Below are positions 1 through 6,067 of a stretch of DNA of 13,037 nucleotides, piece after piece; the stretch's first letter is position 1, and each line of letters opens with the position of its first letter. The notes beneath the pieces are model-generated. The model saw only the letters and a list, made by a program, of their open reading frames with translations, made no database searches and had not been told where the DNA came from. Source of the DNA: Flavihumibacter sp. (GTDB taxonomy: Bacteria > Bacteroidota > Bacteroidia > Chitinophagales > Chitinophagaceae); NCBI GenBank assembly GCA_025455285.1, contig JALOMU010000042.1:1-13037 (forward strand), read 5' to 3'. The position numbers and the translations under genes were made by a program.

Positions 1-249
1 GTTAAGCAAATTGAGACCCTTTACAAATTGAGCCAGGAGTTGGAAGTGGAAAGTATTCCGGGTGATGAAGAAAAGTTTGCAACAGATCCGGATAAATTAA
101 CACGCTATAAAGCTTGGAAGAAAAATCTCCGTAATGATATTTACCTGGATGAAACGATTAATGCAGTGAACGACATGATTTACCAGCAGAATCTGGCCAT
201 GAAAAAAAGTGCGGATAGCAAACTGGAGAAATCGAAGCAGGAAAATTAA
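1..249 (+). CDS. C-terminal fragment, probably carboxy-terminal processing protease (Prc/Tsp, peptidase S41)
   Basis: The reading frame is open from the first base to a TAA at 247-249, so only the last 82 residues are visible and the gene begins before the window. The fragment is highly charged and predicted mostly helical. Its core, with residues RYKAWKKNLRNDIYLDET followed by a short hydrophobic helix, resembles the C-terminal helical region of Prc/Tsp periplasmic proteases of Bacteroidota. Those enzymes degrade or trim envelope proteins from their C-termini. No PDZ domain or Ser/Lys catalytic residues lie inside the window, so the assignment rests on tail similarity recalled from the family. 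The tail ends in a Lys/Glu-rich stretch. The gene faces the DinB gene convergently, with a shared hairpin between them. It could be another periplasmic protein with a similar helical tail. Confidence 0.55.
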   Translation, partial: VKQIETLYKLSQELEVESIPGDEEKFATDPDKLTRYKAWKKNLRNDIYLDETINAVNDMIYQQNLAMKKSADSKLEKSKQEN

Positions 250-253
250 TGAA

Positions 254-316
254 GTGAGACGTCAGACGTGAGACGTGAGAAGTATTAGATGGCTTTTTCA
301 CCTTTCACTTTTCACC
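254..316. repeat. Heptamer tandem repeats in inverted arrangement
   Basis: Four 7-bp units occur head to tail at 254-281 (GTGAGAC, GTCAGAC, GTGAGAC, GTGAGAA). After a short spacer, three units follow at 296-316 (TTTCACC, TTTCACT, TTTCACC). The second block reads GTGAAA on the opposite strand, so the two blocks form a long imperfect stem with G-T pairs. The element lies between two convergent genes, just before their terminator hairpin. A related block occurs at 5155-5175. It looks like a dispersed intergenic low-complexity repeat of unknown role. Confidence 0.6.
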
Positions 317-322
317 TTTGAT

Positions 323-353
323 AAAAAAAAGCCGGCATTCGCCAGCTTTTTTT
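323..353. terminator. Bidirectional Rho-independent terminator between the S41-like and DinB genes
   Basis: The hairpin has arms GCCGGC (331-336) and GCCAGC (341-346) around the loop ATTC. It is flanked by eight A on the left and seven T on the right, so a U-tract is produced in both directions. One stem position is C-A in the plus transcript but a G-U wobble in the minus transcript, so the structure is slightly better for the minus-strand DinB gene, whose stop codon overlaps its foot. Confidence 0.8.
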
Positions 354-852
354 ATAGATATCTTTCCTGTAAAATAGTAAGGTGGTGTTTTACATGTCCG
401 GCCATAATGAAACAAATCGCCACAGCTGTTATCGGGTTGTTGGAGGCATTTCCTTCGACATTTAGTTGTTCATCTGTGAAGGATTTGATCATCCGCAGGT
501 TGCTTTTCCTGAGCTGACGCATTTCCTTAAGCATGTCTTCCCAGCTTCTCGTGGATACGATTGCATTAGCAGCATACAGATTTTCGTCAAAGCCAGAAAG
601 GGGAGTGGTATCCAGGCGGGCAATGCGTAATGCCCGGTAGGCAAAAATCCGTTCCGCATCAATCAGGTGCTGTACTACCTGTTTAATTGTCCACTTTCCT
701 TCGGCATACGCATAGTCCAGCTTTTCTTCCGGGATCGTTTCCAGGAATTCCAGCATCTCTTCGGTATTCTCCTTCAAGGTCTTTCGAATATTATCCGACT
801 TAACCAGGTGTATGTAATTCTCGAAATAAGGGGCGTAAATCAGGTTGTACAT
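352..852 (-). CDS. DinB/YfiT-family putative metal-dependent protein
   Basis: This 166-residue protein has the length and all-helical character of the DinB four-helix-bundle superfamily, whose members hold one divalent metal with three histidines. The expected ligands are visible: His62 in the WTIKQVVQHLIDAERI segment, and His153 with His157 in the late GHVKHH motif. The WT-x-KQVVxHLxDAE pattern with a downstream Tyr-Arg is typical of the Bacteroidota YfiT-like branch. Related enzymes include thiol S-transferases such as BstA and mycothiol-dependent isomerases, but the substrate here cannot be told. There is no signal peptide, so it is probably cytoplasmic. Start ATG at 850-852, without a Shine-Dalgarno sequence. 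It lies 59 bp downstream of the S8 protease gene, separated from it by a strong hairpin, so it may be transcribed alone. Confidence 0.85.
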   Translation of the reverse strand: MYNLIYAPYFENYIHLVKSDNIRKTLKENTEEMLEFLETIPEEKLDYAYAEGKWTIKQVVQHLIDAERIFAYRALRIARLDTTPLSGFDENLYAANAIVSTRSWEDMLKEMRQLRKSNLRMIKSFTDEQLNVEGNASNNPITAVAICFIMAGHVKHHLTILQERYL

Positions 853-875
853 ATCAGTTGTTTTGGTATTATTTA

Positions 876-904
876 ACCCGACCGGAGGAATCCACCGGTC
901 GGGT
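876..904 (-). terminator. Hairpin downstream of the S8 protease gene
   Basis: Perfect 10-bp inverted repeat, with arms 876-885 and 895-904 (ACCCGACCGG and its complement) around a 9-nt loop. It sits 7 bp after the stop of the minus-strand protease gene and 23 bp before the DinB start. The GC-rich stem is strong, but in the minus transcript the following sequence (UUAAAUAAU) is only a weak U-tract. It is probably an attenuating terminator or a 3'-end stabilising hairpin. Confidence 0.65.
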
Positions 905-911
905 GGAAAAT

Positions 912-2621
912 TTATCCTTTTTTGTCTTTTTTCAGAGACGATTTTGGTGCTGGTTTTGCTTTTTTCTGGTTTTCAAGTGTAGCGGCAAGTTTGGCAGCTT
1001 CAAATGCATTCAACAAACCTCCGGTTTTACTGATTTCCGCCAGTTCCACTTCCTCATCTGACCCCGGTATTTTCACAACCATATCTGGGCCAACAGCAGA
1101 CTTTTCAATCGCTTCCTTGATCTGTTGTGGTGTCAGCGTTGGATAATAACTCATCAGGAAAGCTGCTACACCCGCAACAACCGGAGAAGCCATACTGGTG
1201 CCCTGGGCGTTACCATAGGTATTACCACCGGGAATGGTAGAATAAATCTTGGTACCTGGAGCAAATACATCCACTTCTGATTTTCCATAATTGGAGAAAG
1301 AGGCAGTCAGACTCTTGAAACCAGGCTCTGCAAGCGGATCAGAACTGGCACCAACAGTTATCCAATTAGACGCTCTGTATTTTTTATCCAGTGAAACCGG
1401 ATTTGGAAAGTTGTCAACTGAATCGATATTGGAGGCATCATTTCCTGCTGCGTGAACCAATAATACGCCCTTAGATTCTGCATATTTAACTGCATCATCT
1501 ACCCAGTTTTTCTCAGGGGAGAAGCTTTTGCCGAAGCTCATATTGATTACTTTAGCTCCATTGTCCACAGCATAACGGATCGCCAGTGCAATGTCTTTAT
1601 CGTGCTCATCTCCGTCTGGTACGGCACGAATTGCCATGATGCGTACATTTTCGGCTACCCCGTCCATTCCAACACCGTTCTTACGCTTGGCAGCGATGAT
1701 ACCGGCTACATGGGTTCCATGGAAGGGCGTATTGGCCATCACGTCGTTATTCCCATAGAAACGGTCGTTGATGTCATTGTAATTATCGCCCACAATAGCA
1801 CCTCGATAATCTTCCGGCGCTTTTTCAGCCGCTTCTTTTTTTCTTTCTTCTCCGCTCACGAAATCTGCGAAGCCTTCCAGGAATTCACCATTACCGGTTT
1901 CCATCATATTGAAGGCTTTTAGTATATAGAGCATGCCGGCTTTCGCTTTCTGAGCTTCAGGTGTAGAAGGGGCAAATTTTTCAAGTTCTTTTCCGGTGTA
2001 GGAAGAAGTGTCCATAGCAACGCGCAGCAGACTGTCATTCTTCTGGCTGCTCTCCAAAGCACGCTTCAGGAAAATCAGATCTGCACCACCACCTCCTGCA
2101 TCGCCTTCCACTTTATCTTTGGATTTTTTCCACATTTCGTAGGTAGCTTTCTCCTCTGCAGACAGGTTGCCGGGATTGAAATCCGCCGCTCCGTATTTTG
2201 CTTTGAACTTGTGATATACTCGGGCACCTTCATAGCTGTCCTGCTTCACATTCCGGCCATCTTTGCCTCCGATAAAATTCCAGCCATAGATATCATCTAT
2301 GTATCCATTCTTATCATCATCAATTCCATTACCGGGAATCTCTTTTGGATTCCTCCACAGAACAGGCTTCAGGTCTTCATGCAGTGTATCAATTCCACTG
2401 TCAATAACAGCAACCACAACAGTTTTACTGGGGCGGGTTTTCACAAATTCATAGGCCTGATCCAGGCTGATACCATAAAATCCGTCTTTGGCACGGTCAG
2501 CCAGGTGCCAACCTTTGGGAAGTTCCTTGTTCACATTCGCAGTCGTTCCCTGTGCAGAGGCGTTTCCGAGGCTGAGTATCGCCAGGGCCGCGGTGGCTGG
2601 CAAGATTCGTAGAAAATTCAT
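912..2621 (-). CDS. Secreted subtilisin-like serine protease (peptidase S8) with large insertion
   Basis: This 569-residue protein starts with a signal peptide: Arg near the N-terminus, a hydrophobic core to about residue 18, and a likely cleavage after ASA at 21-23. All four subtilase motifs are present: catalytic Asp74 in VIDSGID, His301 in HGTHVAG, the oxyanion Asn394 in AAGND, and nucleophile Ser476 in GTSMASP. About 226 residues separate Asp from His, where classical subtilisins have roughly 30. The insert opens with the NGIDDDKNGYIDD segment, an Asp-rich possible calcium site common in Bacteroidota S8 proteases, and then contains charged helices and a GGGG run. The C-terminus is a Lys-rich tail (KKAKPAPKSSLKKDKKG) with no recognisable type IX secretion CTD, so the product is probably periplasmic or released. 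Its target is unknown. The start ATG at 2619-2621 gives the expected signal peptide. Confidence 0.93.
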   Translation of the reverse strand: MNFLRILPATAALAILSLGNASAQGTTANVNKELPKGWHLADRAKDGFYGISLDQAYEFVKTRPSKTVVVAVIDSGIDTLHEDLKPVLWRNPKEIPGNGIDDDKNGYIDDIYGWNFIGGKDGRNVKQDSYEGARVYHKFKAKYGAADFNPGNLSAEEKATYEMWKKSKDKVEGDAGGGGADLIFLKRALESSQKNDSLLRVAMDTSSYTGKELEKFAPSTPEAQKAKAGMLYILKAFNMMETGNGEFLEGFADFVSGEERKKEAAEKAPEDYRGAIVGDNYNDINDRFYGNNDVMANTPFHGTHVAGIIAAKRKNGVGMDGVAENVRIMAIRAVPDGDEHDKDIALAIRYAVDNGAKVINMSFGKSFSPEKNWVDDAVKYAESKGVLLVHAAGNDASNIDSVDNFPNPVSLDKKYRASNWITVGASSDPLAEPGFKSLTASFSNYGKSEVDVFAPGTKIYSTIPGGNTYGNAQGTSMASPVVAGVAAFLMSYYPTLTPQQIKEAIEKSAVGPDMVVKIPGSDEEVELAEISKTGGLLNAFEAAKLAATLENQKKAKPAPKSSLKKDKKG

Positions 2622-2663
2622 GCAGAGCTTATTTTATTTCTGATACAAAATGACGCAAAAAGG

Positions 2664-2698
2664 CGGTATTTAGTTTGCCGCTTGCGTAAATTTTACAT
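2664..2698 (-). terminator. Possible weak terminator after the aldehyde dehydrogenase gene
   Basis: In the minus transcript the 95-bp gap between the ALDH and S8 genes contains an imperfect hairpin. ACGCAA pairs with TTGCGT and GCGG pairs with CCGC around an AT-rich loop, and a run of five T lies on the descending arm. The bulges and the position of the T-run inside the stem make this a weak call. The same gap must also hold the S8 promoter, for which I found no convincing TTTG/TAnnTTTG pair. Confidence 0.3.
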
Positions 2699-2716
2699 CC
2701 TGTTAAATGGATATTG

Positions 2717-4240
2717 TTAAAGATCAAATTTAATACCTTGAGCCAGAGGCAGTTTGGTGGTATAGTTGATAGTGTTGGTCTGCCTGCGCATATAGGCTTT
2801 CCAGGCATCGGAACCACTTTCGCGTCCACCGCCGGTTTCTTTTTCTCCACCAAATGCTCCCCCGATTTCAGCCCCGCTGGTACCGATATTAACGTTGGCG
2901 ATGCCACAATCACTTCCTGCAGCACTCAGGAATTGTTCCGCTTCCCGAAGGTTGAGGGTCATAATGGCAGAAGATAAACCCTGAGGCACCCCATTTTGAA
3001 GGGCGATTGCCTCATCAATGGTTTTGTATTTCAGGAGGTATAAGATGGGGGCAAAGGTTTCGTGCTGCACGATCTGGTAATGATTTTCAGCCTCAGCAAT
3101 ACAGGGCTTTACATAACAGCCACTTTCATAACCTTCTCCTTCCAATACACCTCCTTCTACAACAAAGTTGCCACCTTCTTTTTTACAGGTCTCGATGGAA
3201 TTAAGGTATTGTTGTACGGCATCTTTATCAATCAACGGACCAACATGATTTTGCTGGTCGAGCGGGTTTCCAATCCGTAATTGTTTATAGGCATTTACCA
3301 GTTTGTTCTTGAAGGTATCATATACCGATTCATGAATAATCAATCTGCGGGTAGTAGTACAACGTTGTCCGGCTGTACCTACAGCTCCGAACACAGCACC
3401 AATCAGAGACATATCCAGGTCTGCGTCCTGAGTGATGATGATCGCGTTATTGCCACCCAGCTCAAGAATACTTTTACCCAATCTGGCACCCACTGCTGCA
3501 CCAACCGCTTTACCCATACGGGTGGATCCGGTGGCAGAAATCAGCGGGATGCGGGTATCCTGGCTCAGCCATTCACCCAAATCACGACCACCATTTACGA
3601 TGCAGCTAACACCTTCCGGTACGTTGTTTTTTTTGAAAACTTCATTGATGATATTCTGACAGGCGATGGAGCAAAGCGGCGTTTTTTCAGATGCTTTCCA
3701 GATGCAAACATCGCCGCAAACCCATGCCAGCGCTGCGTTCCAGCTCCATACTGCTACGGGGAAATTAAAGGCGGAAATAATTCCAACAATACCCAGGGGA
3801 TGCCATTGTTCGTACATACGGTGACCGGGTCTTTCACTGTGCATGGTCAGGCCATACAACTGGCGTGATAAGCCTACTGCAAAATCGCAGATATCGATCA
3901 TTTCCTGCACCTCACCATATCCTTCCTGCAGGCTTTTTCCCATTTCATAAGATACCAGTTTGCCCAGGTTTTCTTTTTGCGCACGAAGAGCTTCACCCAC
4001 CTGCCGAACTATTTCGCCTCTGCGGGGAGCCGGCCACTGTCTCCATTCCAGGAAAGCAGCACCTGCCTGCTTAAGGATGGCCTCATAGGAAGCTTTGTCG
4101 GTTGTTTGTACAGATCCTATCAATTTACCGTCAACGGGAGAATATGACGAGATGGATGGGCCGGTTGATTGAAGCCAGTTTGATCCGGTAGAGCTGCCAA
4201 TATTTTGAGCATCTACCCCAAGTGCGCGTAAAAATTCCAT
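2717..4240 (-). CDS. ALDH7-family aldehyde dehydrogenase (aminoadipate-semialdehyde / piperideine-6-carboxylate dehydrogenase-like)
   Basis: This 507-residue NAD(P)-dependent dehydrogenase has the complete ALDH fold. Visible elements are Asn159 in the SAFNFP motif, the cofactor-binding Lys182 in IWKASEKT, the catalytic Glu260 in LELGGNN, and the nucleophile Cys294 in GTAGQRCTTTRR. The GQRCTTTRR form, the FNFPVAVWSWN segment and the C-terminal GGGRESGSDAWKAYMRR stretch are those of the ALDH7/antiquitin group (bacterial AmaB). That group oxidises alpha-aminoadipate semialdehyde to aminoadipate in lysine breakdown. A lysine role here is inferred from the family alone, as no other lysine-degradation gene is in the window. 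It is cytoplasmic, with no signal peptide. A TACCTTTG element 20 bp upstream of the start suggests separate transcription from panB. Start ATG at 4238-4240. Confidence 0.9.
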   Translation of the reverse strand: MEFLRALGVDAQNIGSSTGSNWLQSTGPSISSYSPVDGKLIGSVQTTDKASYEAILKQAGAAFLEWRQWPAPRRGEIVRQVGEALRAQKENLGKLVSYEMGKSLQEGYGEVQEMIDICDFAVGLSRQLYGLTMHSERPGHRMYEQWHPLGIVGIISAFNFPVAVWSWNAALAWVCGDVCIWKASEKTPLCSIACQNIINEVFKKNNVPEGVSCIVNGGRDLGEWLSQDTRIPLISATGSTRMGKAVGAAVGARLGKSILELGGNNAIIITQDADLDMSLIGAVFGAVGTAGQRCTTTRRLIIHESVYDTFKNKLVNAYKQLRIGNPLDQQNHVGPLIDKDAVQQYLNSIETCKKEGGNFVVEGGVLEGEGYESGCYVKPCIAEAENHYQIVQHETFAPILYLLKYKTIDEAIALQNGVPQGLSSAIMTLNLREAEQFLSAAGSDCGIANVNIGTSGAEIGGAFGGEKETGGGRESGSDAWKAYMRRQTNTINYTTKLPLAQGIKFDL

Positions 4241-4259
4241 TGCAAGCTGTTTTAGCCGG

Positions 4260-4267
4260 CAAAGGTA
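4260..4267 (-). promoter_or_regulatory. Bacteroidota -7 promoter element for the aldehyde dehydrogenase gene
   Basis: Read on the minus strand this is TACCTTTG, an exact match to the TAnnTTTG consensus of the Bacteroidota primary sigma factor. Its 3' end lies 19 bp before the ATG of the ALDH gene, inside the 55-bp gap after panB. No good TTTG -33 box is seen 19-21 bp further upstream, so the promoter may be weak or need an activator. Confidence 0.5.
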
Positions 4268-4295
4268 CAGTTTTCCCGATCAGTATGAGGAGACC

Positions 4296-5111
4296 TTAGT
4301 ATTGTTCCTGTTCATTGGGGAAATCACCGCTGCGTACATCTTTCACGTAATTGCCAACTGCTCCCAGGATTTGATCGTGCAGGTCAAGGTATTTCCGAAG
4401 GAAGCGAGGTTTAAAATCATTGTTGATGCCAAGCATGTCATGCATTACCAGTACCTGTCCATCACAGTGGTTGCCTGCTCCAATTCCGATAGTGGGTATG
4501 GTAAGTGATTCGGTCACTTCTTTCGCCAGGGTGGCTGGAATTTTTTCAAGCACAATGGCAAAACAGCCGGCTTCCTGCAATAGCAAGGCATCCTTTTTCA
4601 GTTTTTCGGCTTCGGCTTCTTCTTTTGCTCTTACAGTATAAGTACCAAACTTGTAAATAGATTGAGGTGTAAGTCCAAGATGCCCCATTACAGGTATGCC
4701 TGCATGTACAATCCTCCGGATACTTTCTGCCACTTCCTCACCGCCTTCCAGTTTAATGGAATGTCCTCCGGTTTCTTTCATAATCCGGATGGCACTGGCC
4801 AGCGCAATATCAGAATTCGACTGGTAAGAACCGAATGGGAGATCTACTACAACAAGTGATCGGTTTACCCCCCGCACCACACATTGTGCGTGATAGATCA
4901 TTTGCTCCAGTGTAATAGGAACCGTTGTATCATGGCCGGCCATCACGTTACTGGCAGAATCACCTACCAATAAAACATCTACCCCCGCTTCATCAAAAAT
5001 CCTGGCGAATGAATAATCATAAGCCGTAAGCATAGCGATCCTTTCTCCCGCAGTTTTCATTTTCAGCAGGGTATTGGTAGTAACCTTTTTAACTTCTTTA
5101 TGAACCGACAT
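4296..5111 (-). CDS. panB: 3-methyl-2-oxobutanoate hydroxymethyltransferase
   Basis: PanB catalyses the first committed step of pantothenate and coenzyme A synthesis. It transfers a hydroxymethyl group from 5,10-methylene-tetrahydrofolate to alpha-ketoisovalerate, giving ketopantoate. The 271-residue length fits the family, whose fold is a TIM barrel forming decamers. Signature segments are [35 protein letters not shown] and [11 protein letters not shown]. By homology the metal ligands are Asp51, Asp90 and Glu122 (KLEGGEE), and the catalytic base is Glu189 in IVLEKIP. The product-side motif PTIGIGAG (206-213) is intact. Start ATG at 5109-5111. It follows ppx by 46 bp on the same strand, so it may be read from the ppk1-ppx transcript. 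The heptamer repeat and AT-rich sequence lie in that gap, and no clear promoter was found there. Confidence 0.97.
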   Translation of the reverse strand: MSVHKEVKKVTTNTLLKMKTAGERIAMLTAYDYSFARIFDEAGVDVLLVGDSASNVMAGHDTTVPITLEQMIYHAQCVVRGVNRSLVVVDLPFGSYQSNSDIALASAIRIMKETGGHSIKLEGGEEVAESIRRIVHAGIPVMGHLGLTPQSIYKFGTYTVRAKEEAEAEKLKKDALLLQEAGCFAIVLEKIPATLAKEVTESLTIPTIGIGAGNHCDGQVLVMHDMLGINNDFKPRFLRKYLDLHDQILGAVGNYVKDVRSGDFPNEQEQY

Positions 5112-5154
5112 GAAATACTGTTATAATAATTTGAATATTGTAAATTCGTCAAAC

Positions 5155-5175
5155 GTCTCACTTTTCACTTTTCAC
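5155..5175. repeat. Heptamer repeat overlapping the 3' end of ppx
   Basis: On the minus strand this reads GTGAAAA, GTGAAAA, GTGAGAC in exact 7-bp register. It is the same unit family as the 254-316 element. The last codons of ppx (Val-Lys-Ser-Glu-Lys and the TGA at 5158-5160) lie inside it, so the repeat has entered or formed the coding end. Confidence 0.6.
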
Positions 5176-6045
5176 TTCTTCATAGAGGATATGCACCAAC
5201 CCATCCGCCAAACCAATTTTGGGAACAAAAATTTCCTTTGCATCAGCCCATCTCATTATATTGATGTAGATACTTAGTGCGGGAACAATAACATCCGCAC
5301 GATCCTCCCGCAAATTGTACAACCGCATCCGTTGTGATACAGTGAAACTGCTTAGTTCGCGATGATAATCTTTGAGTAGTTCCAGGGGAAGTGATTTGCC
5401 ATCCTTCTTCTTGGACATAGAGAATATTTTGTTGATATTCCCCCCGGATCCTATACAGGTAACAGATTTGGCACCTTTGGTGAATTGCCGGATTGTTTCC
5501 TTCATGTCCTCCCAATGTGCTTCAGATACCTGGTCTTTCAGGATACGGATCGTTCCGATGTTGAAGGATTTTTTGTAAGCCAGTTTACCTTCGTTGAAAA
5601 AGGTTAATTCTGTACTGCCACCTCCCACATCAATATAGAGATAGGATTGATCTTTATCCATATTCTCGGCAATGTGATTTTCGTAAATGAAGGAGGCTTC
5701 CTGGTCGCCGGAAATGATTTCAATCTGAATGCCGGTTTCTTTTTTTATATGATCAATAATTGCGGGACCATTACTTGCATCCCTCATTGCAGAAGTAGCA
5801 CATGCTTTATAATGCTCAACACCGTAAACATCTATCAATGCCCTGTAGGCCCGAATAGTTTTAATAATATGTTCTTCCTTTTGTGGAGAGATCGTCTGAT
5901 TTTCAAATACATCAAACCCTAACCGGAGAGGAACCCTGACCAGGTTTAACTTATTAAAACGTTCATTGCCCTGGTCGTCTTTGATTACCTCTGTTATCAG
6001 TAAACGTGCGGCATTACTTCCAATATCGATAGCGGCTAATTTCAA
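5158..6045 (-). CDS. ppx: Exopolyphosphatase / pppGpp phosphohydrolase family protein (Ppx/GppA)
   Basis: This 295-residue protein is a short, single-module Ppx/GppA enzyme of the ASKHA (actin-like ATPase) superfamily. It lacks the C-terminal HD-type extension of the roughly 500-residue E. coli forms. The N-terminal phosphate loop AIDIGSNAARLLI (residues 5-17), ATSAMRDASN (83-92), the second phosphate loop DVGGGSTEL (139-147) and the CIGSGGN segment (197-203) are all present. Glu116 in GDQEASFIY matches the catalytic glutamate. It hydrolyses terminal phosphate from polyphosphate and possibly from pppGpp. It starts 22 bp after ppk1 in the same operon, so synthesis and breakdown of polyphosphate are co-transcribed. 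The start must be TTG (6043-6045): an in-frame TGA lies four codons upstream with no ATG or GTG between, and MKLAAIDIGSN is the family N-terminus. The last residues, VKSEK, come from a heptamer repeat. Confidence 0.93.
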   Translation of the reverse strand: MKLAAIDIGSNAARLLITEVIKDDQGNERFNKLNLVRVPLRLGFDVFENQTISPQKEEHIIKTIRAYRALIDVYGVEHYKACATSAMRDASNGPAIIDHIKKETGIQIEIISGDQEASFIYENHIAENMDKDQSYLYIDVGGGSTELTFFNEGKLAYKKSFNIGTIRILKDQVSEAHWEDMKETIRQFTKGAKSVTCIGSGGNINKIFSMSKKKDGKSLPLELLKDYHRELSSFTVSQRMRLYNLREDRADVIVPALSIYINIMRWADAKEIFVPKIGLADGLVHILYEEVKSEK

Positions 6046-6067
6046 GGCTGCTGATTTTCAGAAATAG

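Noticed and set aside
2629..2925. 98-codon minus-strand frame overlapping the aldehyde dehydrogenase end
   Set aside because: It lies out of frame within the C-terminus of a well-supported gene, has no start context and no family resemblance.
3281..3868. 195-codon plus-strand open frame
   Set aside because: It is antisense to the aldehyde dehydrogenase gene, whose frame has all family motifs; the antisense product is Thr/Asn/Cys-rich without any recognisable domain.
5112..5157. Promoter for panB
   Set aside because: A TTTG occurs on the minus strand at the right side, but no TAnnTTTG lies 19-21 bp after it, so I do not call a promoter.
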